Source of the DNA: Xylocopilactobacillus apicola
GTDB lineage: Bacteria > Bacillota > Bacilli > Lactobacillales > Lactobacillaceae
Assembly (NCBI RefSeq): GCF_033095985.1
Contig: NZ_AP026802.1
Coordinates: 248,001 to 312,000, forward strand
Direction of reading: 5' to 3'
DNA: 64,000 nucleotides
Part shown: in pieces, positions 18,501 to 25,916 of the stretch
How the letters are laid out: every line of letters starts with the position of its first letter
How positions within the stretch are numbered: the first letter of the stretch is position 1
Notes under the pieces: model-generated
Database searches by the model: none
Seen by the model: only the letters and a program-made list of their open reading frames with translations
What the model was told of the DNA's origin: nothing
Position numbers and translations under genes: made by a program

Positions 18501-18585
18501 CTTTGAAACAGATCCAGCCAATTTTCCTGCCAGAGGAATTTATACATCTGAACTTACATTTACGATTGTTAATGAAACGCCATAA
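15571..18585 (+). CDS. BspA-like leucine-rich-repeat surface protein with degenerate C-terminal WxL domain
   Basis: A 1004-residue secreted protein. Residues 1-17 (MILILLGLVLKSESVNA) look like the hydrophobic core and cleavage site of a signal peptide lacking its basic N-region; that part appears upstream in another frame. The middle is beta-rich and adhesin-like. Around residues 625-800 are BspA/DUF285-type repeats (ENLDTSNVENFNTMF, LDLSSLNTTKATSMVGFM, FDTTNVTDFRRFFANV). The last 140 residues form a WxL-like domain with NWEISA and a final LTFTIVNETP, Trp replaced by Phe in the second motif. Such proteins bind the cell wall through WxL. No ribosome binding site directly precedes this ATG, so the gene may be inactive or rely on reinitiation. 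A paralogous 3' fragment lies at 29.5-30.0 kb. Confidence 0.8.
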   Translation: MILILLGLVLKSESVNATQGPLPTFPNVSTDLTTLISDKYKFNPIKFINLYDTQYMEINPTVSDTINCAIKPYTYDLSANIDNGTSNPSDPTYPGNPMNPMGPSYYMMERDQNSHESIPELGNTGGMKAVFTYDVSFDDGAGHLSHENVTAEVVAPDMTDWIVVGPYGSVYCHTSTAYSAGAMVKLTFRGIPKTGHLTFGGLVMGHSANIHWIESNPLGFTKIYTRSDTVLQNDDSMANSDLNLSVPIGAYVGNPQQSQLTGIYEIPGDVLEVNLWVSDDLGGNNGQRLLHGFMPNSLVKFGKQQGSDFEKVGNYETAINQNPLSPLLVPLDSPQPFANPVIQPLGSLQPFGNSVIEPRKVRSLYTIKNKVATPSSSSDYLSKYQIDDDLSSAWKVDASTISITDEQGTDATGKFSVTVDSNNHLLIAAKAASLSSASFYGHTYTYEINGPLNPETADTWQNDLQQTNGYQFSLGYPNIAKLTKQVGTNPPEISESEKVNNRVFVFKPSLHIPQRTFSRLDLPYNGGAATFYAETLTDPDYLDIYLTYRDTNGVMKTQPWNLQNPTTMVQNRLKLTDSGILFNWSAKFPADFDGSINQTAIVTLKDQEGVKVTDYLYYNLWWQIEGDALAIYPHELNAEVDAPNGQWPWEDQYRKIKSIKIKPGVTAKKSLSHLFSGLLYAESIQGLENLDTSNVENFNTMFSLGLRMETLDLSSLNTTKATSMVGFMNLCGAKNVIFGPNFDTTNVTDFRRFFANVGLNEIDLSKFKISNSASTTGMLSDNKQIWKLTLGPNSKLSADAGLHSPTEGELFTDQADPTVKWYPTSTNWREVKESEGGSAHKPKGDLITAAQILADSKTRTDRRTYVFDQTGKQSLTITGNPDFGTYTRGQKESSQMELQMTNNKNGKNGKNWEISAAMTKPFHLTDDPTKVVTGDPLSINVINRNKVTKLSSAVQKVYDGTSTDLYRDEETIPFTLIFETDPANFPARGIYTSELTFTIVNETP

Positions 18586-18589
18586 CTAC

Positions 18590-18622
18590 AATACCGTTGG
18601 GGAATTCCTGACGGTATTTTTT
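18590..18622 (+). terminator. Intrinsic terminator of the surface protein gene
   Basis: AATACCGT (18590-18597) pairs with ACGGTATT (18611-18618) across a 13-base loop, followed by Ts to 18622. It directly abuts the promoter of the downstream sensor kinase. Confidence 0.8.
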
Positions 18623-18651
18623 CACGCAAATATCAAGTCAGCTGATAATAT
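18621..18651 (+). promoter_or_regulatory. Promoter of the sensor kinase/response regulator pair, second copy of duplicated segment
   Basis: TTCACG (18621-18626), 17 bp, GATAAT (18644-18649). Spacer and -10 are identical to the element at 15305-15329, but the -35 box is weaker than the TTGACA of the first copy. Confidence 0.55.
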
Positions 18652-18687
18652 GGTAAACTACAATAAAAAAAGGATTACAAATTTTTG

Positions 18688-20022
18688 ATGCTGATTCAAA
18701 TTATTGCGCTGGAAATTTTGGTTCTTGCGCTTGAATTGAATGTTTTTCTATTCTTCACGCAAGTTTTTAACCGAAAATCACGAATTTTAATTGTCGTTGC
18801 TAACGCATTGACCTGCTTGGTTTTTTTGTTCTTTTCACGCCCAGGGCATAATCAATATATGATCAATGAAGATCAATATTTTGTAATCGCTGCGGTGGTT
18901 ATTTACGGTTTTTATTTGATTTTAGGTCAAAGAAATCCAGCATTTACCCCGCTTCTTTTGTTTTTTATCATCGAAAATATTTTTGTTTTAAATCTAATTC
19001 ATGGAGTAATTCGTAGTTTGCCAATTCGTTTTTTCTCGTACGCCTCAGCGTTAAACTTGCTAATCCAGCTGGGACTTACTTTATTGATGCGCTCGAAACT
19101 CCAAAGAATAGAATTATTTGATACGAGAAAGAAAAGATTATTTTCAATTATTTTGCTGGTGGCAGTAGTTGTTCTACAACTATTTCCAGTGTTTTTCGTT
19201 CAAAATAAAGTAATCGATCGAACAATTGAGGTCAATTCGAGCAGTAAACCAGCAGATATGCCGCCGCTTAAGACGAAAAACGTTTCGCAGTTCAATCAGT
19301 CATTCCTCGTTTTTGTGCTTTTTATCCTTTTGGTCGTGGGGTACGTGAGTTATGAGGTTAGCAAAACTCGCCGCAATAAACGGCTGGAGCTGGAGAAGTC
19401 AATGATGGAAAACTATGTGGGAACTTTGGAGAAAATGCAGCTCGATATCAAGAAAGTTCAACACGATTACAAGAATATGCTGCTGGGAATTAACGGATTC
19501 GTTGATGAAGATGAGATCAATCGGGAGGCGCTGAAAGATTTTCTGGCTGAAAATCAGCTGCGTCAAAATGCGGTTCAGCTTAAAACGAGCAATCTTGATG
19601 ACTTGAAGAACATCAATCTTCCAATTATTAAAGGCCTAATTTCGACCAAGATCGTTCAAGCGGGGCAAAAGGGAATTCGGGTGATTGTCGAGTGCCTTGA
19701 AGCAATTCAAATTCAGAAAGTTGATCCCTTTGATTTGGCTAGAGCTTTAGGGATTATTTTAGATAATGCAATTGAAGAAAGCGAGAAGCAAGAGCAAGGC
19801 GAGATTCGGATTGTCCTGCTCGACGATGAGGCAAAAACGACCTTCATAATTAGTAATACTTGCTTAAAAAAAGTTTCAAACTTTGGAGTCTCGACTAAGG
19901 GTCAAAATCGCGGTTTGGGATTGAAAAATTTGAAAGAAATTGTAGAAAACAATCATCATTTACAATTAGAAACCACTTGGGCAAATTATTTGTTCACCCA
20001 GAAATTGACGATTAGGAAATAA
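18688..20022 (+). CDS. AgrC-like sensor histidine kinase (GHKL type)
   Basis: A 444-residue membrane kinase. About six hydrophobic segments fill residues 1-225, as in AgrC/PlnB/ComD peptide-pheromone receptors. The cytoplasmic part has an atypical H-box VQHDYKNMLLGINGF (His at about 259), an N-box ALGIILDNAIEES and a G-box NRGLGLKNLKEI. A TTG directly before the ATG (18685) is an alternative start, closer to the AAAGGA site at 18668-18673. The response regulator follows four bases downstream. No pheromone gene is seen beside it. The signal may be an envelope stress or an antimicrobial peptide, given the regulated exporter downstream (inference). Confidence 0.88.
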   Translation: MLIQIIALEILVLALELNVFLFFTQVFNRKSRILIVVANALTCLVFLFFSRPGHNQYMINEDQYFVIAAVVIYGFYLILGQRNPAFTPLLLFFIIENIFVLNLIHGVIRSLPIRFFSYASALNLLIQLGLTLLMRSKLQRIELFDTRKKRLFSIILLVAVVVLQLFPVFFVQNKVIDRTIEVNSSSKPADMPPLKTKNVSQFNQSFLVFVLFILLVVGYVSYEVSKTRRNKRLELEKSMMENYVGTLEKMQLDIKKVQHDYKNMLLGINGFVDEDEINREALKDFLAENQLRQNAVQLKTSNLDDLKNINLPIIKGLISTKIVQAGQKGIRVIVECLEAIQIQKVDPFDLARALGIILDNAIEESEKQEQGEIRIVLLDDEAKTTFIISNTCLKKVSNFGVSTKGQNRGLGLKNLKEIVENNHHLQLETTWANYLFTQKLTIRK

Positions 20023-20026
20023 ACTA

Positions 20027-20755
20027 ATGACGAAAATTTTTATTTGTGACGACCAGCCCACGCACTTGGGAGCGGTCAAGAAAATTGTGGAAAATGGGAT
20101 TCTTTTTGCGGAGCATCCTTTTAACATTGAATTGGCAACGACCGACCCCAATGAAATTGTTCAACATCTAGGAAATAACGAGATGGCAGTCTATTTTCTA
20201 GACATTGATCTTAACCATGAAGAATATGATGGCTTGAAGTTGGCAATGAAAATCAGGGAAAAGGATCCGTTCGGTTTTCTAATTTTTATTACATCACACC
20301 TGGAATTCGGAATGGTAACTTTCGAATACAAGCTGGGAGCTTTTGATTACATTATGAAAACTCCTGACCTCGAGTTGTTTAAAGAACGAATTCTAGCAGC
20401 CCTCAGAGCAGTTGTTGAGCGGACTACAACAAATTCTGAAGTTAATCGCATCAAACTTAAGACAGATTACGAGGATCGCTACCTTAGCGTCGAAGATTTA
20501 ATTATGTTAGAGATCGTCGGCAATCACCGTCTGCAGATCACCACGAAAGATCAGGTCACCGAGTGTAATGGAACGCTTAAGAAAGTGAAAAGCGAGCTGC
20601 CGAATTATTTTTTTAGCTGTAATCGTGGGATTGTGATCAATCTTAAAGAAGTAGCTGCTCAGAAATTAGAAACGGTGGTCATGACCAATGGATCGATCGT
20701 TCAGTGCAGCGGTCGTCAAATGAAGGAACTAAAGAAACGTTTAGGTAAAACTTAA
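20027..20755 (+). CDS. LytTR-family response regulator (AgrA-like)
   Basis: A 242-residue response regulator. The receiver domain (about 1-125) has the acidic pair in FICDDQ, phosphoacceptor Asp59 in YFLDIDL and Lys in IMKT. The C-terminal LytTR DNA-binding domain (about 140-240) has the typical YFFSCNRGIVINLKEV and SGRQMKELKKRL. LytTR proteins bind paired direct repeats about two helical turns apart. Just such an element lies 35 bases downstream of this gene and again before the 21.9 kb gene, so these are the likely targets. It is co-transcribed with the kinase. Confidence 0.9.
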   Translation: MTKIFICDDQPTHLGAVKKIVENGILFAEHPFNIELATTDPNEIVQHLGNNEMAVYFLDIDLNHEEYDGLKLAMKIREKDPFGFLIFITSHLEFGMVTFEYKLGAFDYIMKTPDLELFKERILAALRAVVERTTTNSEVNRIKLKTDYEDRYLSVEDLIMLEIVGNHRLQITTKDQVTECNGTLKKVKSELPNYFFSCNRGIVINLKEVAAQKLETVVMTNGSIVQCSGRQMKELKKRLGKT

Positions 20756-20789
20756 ACGCTTCTTTTTTTTGCAAAAAGCGGAAAATCCT

Positions 20790-20819
20790 GCACTTAAGTA
20801 AGTATTTCTACATTTGGGG
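20790..20819 (+). promoter_or_regulatory. Candidate LytTR operator, copy 1
   Basis: GCACTTAAG and ACATTTGGG start 20 bases apart. The composite TTAAGT-N10-ACATTTGGGG is shared with the second copy at 21799-21824. It lies 34 bases before the 20853 start codon. Confidence 0.6.
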
Positions 20820-20852
20820 GCGCAGCCAGTAAGCTAATAGAGGAGGTAAGTG

Positions 20853-21080
20853 ATGAAATTAAAAAAAATTTGGAAGATCGTTTTAGCGATTTGTCTCGCA
20901 GTATCAGTATTGGTCATTTGGCTTTGGCATGAATCTGGCATGAAGAAGTTGCCAAATAGCGTTGACGTTCAGCAGGTTTCTGACGCAGATGCCAAGAAAG
21001 AAATCGAAGAGTATAAGAAAAAAGGTTACAAAGTTGAAGAAAAGAACGGCAGAGTGAAAGTAACTCCGCCGAATGAATAG
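20853..21080 (+). CDS. Small single-pass membrane protein, paralogue of the 21.6 kb gene
   Basis: A 75-residue protein with one N-terminal membrane segment (about residues 4-23) and a charged outer or cytoplasmic tail ending EYKKKGYKVEEKNGRVKV. The tail motif recurs in the 70-residue protein at 21558-21770 (AKKNGQRVEEKGDQIIF), so the two are paralogues. An AGGAGG site lies six bases before the ATG; a GTG three bases earlier is less well placed. It is the first gene of the unit behind operator copy 1. I do not recognise a family with known function. Confidence 0.75.
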   Translation: MKLKKIWKIVLAICLAVSVLVIWLWHESGMKKLPNSVDVQQVSDADAKKEIEEYKKKGYKVEEKNGRVKVTPPNE

Positions 21081-21090
21081 AGGTATGAAA

Positions 21091-21561
21091 ATGAGAAAAA
21101 GTATTTTATTAATTGCAGGAGCGGCGCTTCTTTTTACAGGTTGTCAAAATACTCAGAAAACCAGCGAGCAGCCGCAGACGAAAGTTGAAACTAAGGGTGA
21201 AATCACTGCGGCGAACTTTGAAGAAAAAATACAAAAAATTGACAAAGCGTTGGTCATAGCTGGGGATCCGAAAAACGATGAGTTCAAAAAAGCTTACGAT
21301 GAGCTAAAACCGATTGCCAAAGAATTGAAAGTTGACTTGCACACTGTTGATGTGTCGGGCAAAGATAACGCTGAGCTGCGCAAGAAATACGCACTTGACG
21401 GACCATCCGATGTGATGATTGTTAAAGAAGGAACCGTTAGCAAACTCGGTGGCGGCAAGGGCTTACCACCGAAATCAACTCTCAAACAAATTTTGGATCA
21501 AGAGATTCCTCAAGAAGTCAAAGATCAAATGAAAAAAGCAAGGGAAAGTTCAAAAAAATGA
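21091..21561 (+). CDS. Lipoprotein with cysteine-less thioredoxin-like fold
   Basis: A 156-residue lipoprotein: signal peptide MRKSILLIAGAALLFTGC with lipobox LFTGC. The mature part resembles a thioredoxin fold (VIAGDPKNDEFKKAYDELKP, LKVDLHTVDVSG, GPSDVMIVKEGTVSKLGGG) but has no CxxC and no other cysteine, so it cannot be a redox enzyme. ATG 21091 is chosen because AGAGG lies seven bases upstream and the signal peptide then has normal length; 21073 gives a longer reading overlapping the previous gene. A related lipoprotein is encoded at 21.9 kb. Anchored outside the cell, it could bind peptides or assist the neighbouring exporter (inference). Confidence 0.75.
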   Translation: MRKSILLIAGAALLFTGCQNTQKTSEQPQTKVETKGEITAANFEEKIQKIDKALVIAGDPKNDEFKKAYDELKPIAKELKVDLHTVDVSGKDNAELRKKYALDGPSDVMIVKEGTVSKLGGGKGLPPKSTLKQILDQEIPQEVKDQMKKARESSKK

Positions 21562-21770
21562 AAAAAAGAATTTTAATCGCAGCAGTGGCAGTGATCTTGT
21601 GTGTAGTTGGTTTTGTCGTGTTTAATATCAGCCGAAATGGAAGCGCCAAATTAGGCAACAGTGAAATTGTAACTGAAAAAGGCTTAGATAAAATGAAGGA
21701 AGACGCCAAGAAGAATGGTCAAAGAGTAGAAGAAAAGGGCGATCAAATTATTTTTTATAATGATAATTAA
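21558..21770 (+). CDS. Small single-pass membrane protein, paralogue of the 20.9 kb gene
   Basis: A 70-residue protein with an N-terminal membrane segment (about 4-24, ILIAAVAVILCVVGFVVF) and a short charged tail with KKNGQRVEEKGDQI, matching the tail of the 75-residue protein upstream. Its ATG overlaps the preceding stop (ATGA), indicating translational coupling with the thioredoxin-like lipoprotein. Function unknown. Confidence 0.75.
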   Translation: MKKRILIAAVAVILCVVGFVVFNISRNGSAKLGNSEIVTEKGLDKMKEDAKKNGQRVEEKGDQIIFYNDN

Positions 21771-21794
21771 GTTTACCTAAACGGGAATCTTGTA

Positions 21795-21824
21795 ACGTTT
21801 AAGTTGCTGATCCGACATTTGGGG
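21795..21824 (+). promoter_or_regulatory. Candidate LytTR operator, copy 2
   Basis: ACGTTTAAG and ACATTTGGG start 20 bases apart; TTAAGT-N10-ACATTTGGGG is identical in layout to the copy at 20794-20819. It lies about 55 bases before the 21880 start codon. A TAAAAT -10-like box is near 21856. Confidence 0.6.
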
Positions 21825-21879
21825 TAAGAACGCAGTTGATTCAAAGTTCCGCTGTTAAAATCATTTTAGGAGGACGAAA

Positions 21880-22305
21880 ATGAAAAAACAGTGGATTTTA
21901 ATTGCAACACTTCTAGGAATCGTGCTTTTGGCAAGTGGGTGCCAGGCTAAAAATAGTGCTAGCAACGTTGAAGAACTTACAGTTAACGAATTCGGCAAGA
22001 GACTGCCGAAGCTGGAAGGGTCTGTCGTTTTTTTCGGAGACCCAAGTGGCGAAGGTTACGATCAAGCATTGGAAGACATGAATCAGCTAGCAAAAGAATA
22101 TTCTGCCAAAATGTATAAGGTTAATATCGACAACGAAGATGGCAGAAAGCTCCTGGAGAGGCAACAGAACCTTACTACTCCTTATGATGCTGCGGTTGTG
22201 ATGCCGGATGGAAAATATATCTTGTTAGAGCTAAAGAAAAAAGGATTACCATCAAAGGAAAATTTCAAAAAATTGCTTGCGGGCGATTTAAATGCACTAC
22301 AATAA
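21880..22305 (+). CDS. Second cysteine-less thioredoxin-like lipoprotein
   Basis: A 141-residue lipoprotein with lipobox LASGC (Cys at residue 21). The mature region shows the same fold as the 21.1 kb lipoprotein: VVFFGDPSGEGYDQALEDM, AKMYKVNIDNEDGRKLL and TPYDAAVVMPDGKYILL. There is no CxxC. An AGGAGG site lies six bases before the ATG. It opens the exporter operon: the adaptor gene starts 11 bases after it. The repeated order small membrane protein / thioredoxin-like lipoprotein suggests they act as pairs, perhaps as exporter partners or immunity factors (inference). Confidence 0.78.
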   Translation: MKKQWILIATLLGIVLLASGCQAKNSASNVEELTVNEFGKRLPKLEGSVVFFGDPSGEGYDQALEDMNQLAKEYSAKMYKVNIDNEDGRKLLERQQNLTTPYDAAVVMPDGKYILLELKKKGLPSKENFKKLLAGDLNALQ

Positions 22306-22316
22306 AGGAAAACAAA

Positions 22317-23267
22317 ATGAAAAAATATTGGATCGCAATTTCGGTTGCAGTAATTGCAATCGTGGTTGGTGTCATCTTTATTAAGCGAGGCAGCAATAAT
22401 CGCAAGCCTCCCGAAATATCAATCCAAACAGTTCAGGTCAAGAAAAGTGATCCACTGAGTTTTAACGGGATCGCAAAATCCAAGAACACTCAAAGTATCA
22501 CGCTTAACCAAGCGCTTGGCGAAAACATTCATCTAGAAAAGCAGAGTGGTGAAGCAGTTACGCAGGGCGATTTAGTTGCCACTTACTACAGTTTGAAAGA
22601 CTACAATACGCTTTTGAATAAACAGCGCCAGGTGCGCCAGAAGAATGATGAGATTGATCAGCTGAAGAAAGATGTTCAGAATAATTCGGCGAAAATCACG
22701 ACCCTCACAAATGATGTGAACCAGCTGAATAAAGAGCTTAACAAAATGAGAGATGACGCACCTAACAAGATTTATGCCCAGTTTGATGGGGTTGTGACAG
22801 TTCCAACAAGCAGCAGCGATGGAATGAAACCGGTAGCTGAGATCTCAAGCAATGACGCAAGTGTGGTGATTTCAGTCAGTGAATACGATCTCAGTCATCT
22901 TTTCTGGGATCAAGAAGTGAAACTTGCACCTGTGGATTCAGGAACGAAGATTAAAGGTAAGATCACTAATATTGCTGATCGCCCAGACAACACTACCAGT
23001 AAGATTTCTACTTATACTGCGCAGATTAAGCCAGATGAGGAACTAAAAAACGGCAGTCATGTCCAGGTTACAATTCCACTTAAGGAAATTAAGATTCCGA
23101 AATCTGCTGTTAAAGAAGAAGACAAGAAGTTCTTTGTGTATAAGGCAAATGGCTCGAAGTATACCAAGAAAGAAATTCAAGGTACCAAGAAAGATAATTA
23201 TTTCGTTGTAACGAGCGGTCTCAAGAGCAACGAATCAATCGTGAAGAATTACAAAGAAGCGGATTAA
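22317..23267 (+). CDS. MacA/HlyD-type membrane fusion (adaptor) protein
   Basis: A 316-residue adaptor: N-terminal membrane anchor (about residues 4-22), lipoyl-like half (IHLEKQSGEAVTQGDLVATY), a coiled-coil hairpin (about 90-145), the second lipoyl half (IYAQFDGVVTVPTSS) and beta-barrel regions. In Gram-positive bacteria such proteins pair with MacB-type ABC exporters. The ATPase gene follows three bases later. AAAGG precedes the ATG. Confidence 0.85.
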   Translation: MKKYWIAISVAVIAIVVGVIFIKRGSNNRKPPEISIQTVQVKKSDPLSFNGIAKSKNTQSITLNQALGENIHLEKQSGEAVTQGDLVATYYSLKDYNTLLNKQRQVRQKNDEIDQLKKDVQNNSAKITTLTNDVNQLNKELNKMRDDAPNKIYAQFDGVVTVPTSSSDGMKPVAEISSNDASVVISVSEYDLSHLFWDQEVKLAPVDSGTKIKGKITNIADRPDNTTSKISTYTAQIKPDEELKNGSHVQVTIPLKEIKIPKSAVKEEDKKFFVYKANGSKYTKKEIQGTKKDNYFVVTSGLKSNESIVKNYKEAD

Positions 23268-23270
23268 ATC

Positions 23271-23939
23271 ATGATTAAGATGAATAAAATTAATAAATCT
23301 TACGTCGTAAACGAAGATGAGCCGCTCTATGTCTTAAAAGATATCGATCTTAATATCGAAGAAAAAGAGTTCACGGCAATCATGGGACCGAGTGGCTCGG
23401 GAAAATCGACTTTAATTAACATTATTAGTTTTCTCGATCGAGATTTTGAAGGAGAATATTATTTCTCTGACCAAGATGTTAAAGAATTTAAAGATAATGA
23501 GCTTTCGGCGATGCGAAATCAGAACGTAGGATTTGTTTTTCAGTCATTTAATTTGATCGAAACAGACACAATTTATGAAAATGTTGAGCTGCCTTTGTTG
23601 TATCGAGGCGCCACTCATCGGAGTGCTAAACCCGTAGTTCTAAGTCAATTAGAAAAAGTGGGGCTTCTTTCAAAGAAAGATCAGCTGCCTAGTCAACTTT
23701 CAGGTGGTCAGAAGCAGCGAGTTGCAATCGCCAGAGCGCTTGCCAATAAACCGAAGTTTTTGGTAGCTGATGAACCGACTGGTGCGCTTGATAGTAAAAC
23801 ATCTGATGAAATTATGACGCTTTTTAAAGATCTAAACGCTCAACATGGCGTCACGATCTTAATGGTGACGCACGATCCAGAGGCTGCAAGATATTGTAAG
23901 CGAGTAATTGAAGTTAAAGATGGGCAGGTGATCGGATGA
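23271..23939 (+). CDS. MacB-type ABC transporter ATP-binding protein
   Basis: A 222-residue ATPase of the LolD/MacB/SalX type: Walker A GPSGSGKST, Q-loop FVFQSFNLIE, signature LSGGQKQRVAIARAL, Walker B FLVADEPTGALDS and switch His in MVTHDPE. It lies between the adaptor and the permease and overlaps the permease start by four bases, so the three make one exporter. Family members expel antimicrobial peptides, lipoproteins or other amphiphiles. Confidence 0.92.
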   Translation: MIKMNKINKSYVVNEDEPLYVLKDIDLNIEEKEFTAIMGPSGSGKSTLINIISFLDRDFEGEYYFSDQDVKEFKDNELSAMRNQNVGFVFQSFNLIETDTIYENVELPLLYRGATHRSAKPVVLSQLEKVGLLSKKDQLPSQLSGGQKQRVAIARALANKPKFLVADEPTGALDSKTSDEIMTLFKDLNAQHGVTILMVTHDPEAARYCKRVIEVKDGQVIG

Positions 23940-25126
23940 GAATTTCAATTAGCATTGAAACGGCAATTAAAGCGATCCTGAAAAACAAACGGCGTAGCTT
24001 TTTGACCATTATCGGTATTATTGTAGGAATTGCAGCCGTGATCACGATTGTGACTGTTGGTCGGGGTTATGAACGATATTCTCTTAAACAATTACTAGAT
24101 AGTGATGACATGAAGAATAATCGGACCACGATTAGTTTCTCGCCCGAAGACAGTGATAATTTCGCCAAAAGTGGCTTTGTTTACTTTAACCAACACGATT
24201 TGGATTTGGTGCGTTCGGTTCCTGGCGTCAGTGAGGCTCAGTATGAAGTGGAGAAGCCCGACAAAATCTATCGTCAGCAGCCGGTCACTTTAAATAGTGG
24301 CTCTCAGAGTCAGAAGATTCATCTCGTCGATGGCGCTGGGGATCAAATCATTGCTGGGAAAAATTTGAGTTCATCTGACATTGGCAACAAAGTAGTTACG
24401 GTTTCTGACAAAATAGTTAAGGATTTGGATCCCAAGGCTACTAACAATGATATCGTGGGCAAAACGGTAGAAATTGGCGGCGAGTCTTTTTTGATTAAAG
24501 GAGTTTTTGATCCCGGGCTTGCGAGTTCAACGAGAGTGGAAATGAATAAATCTACTTATGAAAATTATTTTCGGGATTCGAACCAAAAGAATATTCAGAT
24601 TACGGTTCCAAGTAAGGATAATCTCACTAAAGTTGCTAGCGAAGTCGTGAAAAAGCTAAACGGGCAGGGCAGCATGCATAATCAAGGCAACTACGATTTC
24701 TCTAATAACGCAGCAATGACAGACGTTATCAGCTCAACTCTGCAAATGTTGACGTTGATCGTTTCATTTATTGCCGGAATCTCGCTTTTCATCTCAGGCG
24801 TTGGGGTCATGAACATGGTTTACACTTCAATTTCAGAACGAATTAAAGAAATTGGGATTCGTCGGGCGCTTGGAGCAACGGGCAAGGCAATCCAGCGTCA
24901 ATTCTTACTAGAAGGACTTCTCTTAACCTTGTTTGGCGGGATTATTGGCTACCTCCTCGGCGAACTTTTCGCCTTCTTGATTAGTCGAGCGATGAAATTT
25001 GATTTCACATTTGATCCTTTTGTGGCAGGGCTTGCGATGGGAATTTCAGTTTTAGTTGGCTTGGTGTTTAGCTATATTCCGTCAAAGAACGCTGCCCAAA
25101 AGAACGTTGTTGAGCTGATTAAGTAG
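23936..25126 (+). CDS. MacB/FtsX-type ABC transporter permease
   Basis: A 396-residue permease: membrane segment near residues 20-40, a large extracellular MacB_PCD domain (about 45-265), then three C-terminal membrane segments of the FtsX domain. The conserved cytoplasmic loop ERIKEIGIRRALGATGKAI is present. With the adaptor and ATPase it forms a tripartite-like exporter. Its end overlaps by eight bases the stop of the convergent HAD gene. Control by the AgrC/AgrA-like pair is inferred from the shared upstream element. Confidence 0.92.
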   Translation: MRISISIETAIKAILKNKRRSFLTIIGIIVGIAAVITIVTVGRGYERYSLKQLLDSDDMKNNRTTISFSPEDSDNFAKSGFVYFNQHDLDLVRSVPGVSEAQYEVEKPDKIYRQQPVTLNSGSQSQKIHLVDGAGDQIIAGKNLSSSDIGNKVVTVSDKIVKDLDPKATNNDIVGKTVEIGGESFLIKGVFDPGLASSTRVEMNKSTYENYFRDSNQKNIQITVPSKDNLTKVASEVVKKLNGQGSMHNQGNYDFSNNAAMTDVISSTLQMLTLIVSFIAGISLFISGVGVMNMVYTSISERIKEIGIRRALGATGKAIQRQFLLEGLLLTLFGGIIGYLLGELFAFLISRAMKFDFTFDPFVAGLAMGISVLVGLVFSYIPSKNAAQKNVVELIK

Positions 25127-25901
25127 ATGCCAGTAAGCGCTCAATTGTTTTGAGCACAGCTTTGTCATTATTATTGCCAATCACTGCACTGGCAATTTTT
25201 TTGACTTCGGGAATTGCGTTTTCCATCGCAAAACTGTAGTGAGCGTGAGCTAACATTTCTCTATCGTTACCATTATCACCGAATGCCGCAACTTCCTCGG
25301 TGGGGATATTTAATCGCTCCTGAACTTTTTTAATTCCGGCCGCTTTGTGAACACCGGGCAAAATTAAATCAATCCCGCTGCCACCAGTGGGCACTGCAAT
25401 TAATTCACCATCAAAATCGTTTTTAAAGGTGCTTTTTTCTTTAACCTCTACCGAATATTTAATGATGTCGTCGTTCAAGTTTTCAAGACTTTCAACTTTT
25501 TCAATTTGAGGAAAATATGATGAAGCAACTTTGAATTGTTCATCAGTGATCGTATCAAGAACGTAAGCACTTTTAAATCCGCAAGCAATCACAAAGTCAG
25601 GGTTTAATTGCTTTATAGCATTTAGCGCTTTGTTTTGCACCGCATTCGATATTCTGGCATGGTAAATCGGTTCTTGATGGAGCCAAATGTTCCCGCCATT
25701 TTCTGAAACAAATGTAATTTTCTCTCGGTAAGGCGCGAAAAAATTAGCAAGCTGAGCATATTGATTCCCGCTGGCAACAACAAATTCGACGTTTTGATCT
25801 TGCATCCGTTGAAATAGTTCTGCGAAATATTGGCGATCATATTCCTTATTATCATCTAAAAAAGTGCCATCCATATCGACAGCGATTAAACTAACAGTCA
25901 T
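25119..25901 (-). CDS. Cof-type HAD-superfamily hydrolase
   Basis: A 260-residue haloacid-dehalogenase phosphatase with type IIB cap. Motif I is DMDGTFLDD (nucleophile Asp9), motif II VVASGNQ, motif III Lys in the central region, and motif IV GDNGNDREML. Substrates of the family are sugar phosphates, FMN or PLP. AAGGAG precedes the ATG. It lies 15 bases downstream of the TetR gene in the same direction and probably shares its transcript. Confidence 0.9.
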   Translation of the reverse strand: MTVSLIAVDMDGTFLDDNKEYDRQYFAELFQRMQDQNVEFVVASGNQYAQLANFFAPYREKITFVSENGGNIWLHQEPIYHARISNAVQNKALNAIKQLNPDFVIACGFKSAYVLDTITDEQFKVASSYFPQIEKVESLENLNDDIIKYSVEVKEKSTFKNDFDGELIAVPTGGSGIDLILPGVHKAAGIKKVQERLNIPTEEVAAFGDNGNDREMLAHAHYSFAMENAIPEVKKIASAVIGNNNDKAVLKTIERLLAST

Positions 25902-25916
25902 TTCAAAACTCCTTTT

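Noticed and set aside
20756-20790. Terminator after the LytTR regulator
   Set aside because: CGCTT/AAGCG pair weakly, and the T-run is inside the loop rather than after the stem.
21091-22305. Reading the two lipoproteins as bacteriocin-maturation thiol-disulfide isomerases
   Set aside because: Neither mature protein contains a CxxC motif or any cysteine apart from the lipidated one.
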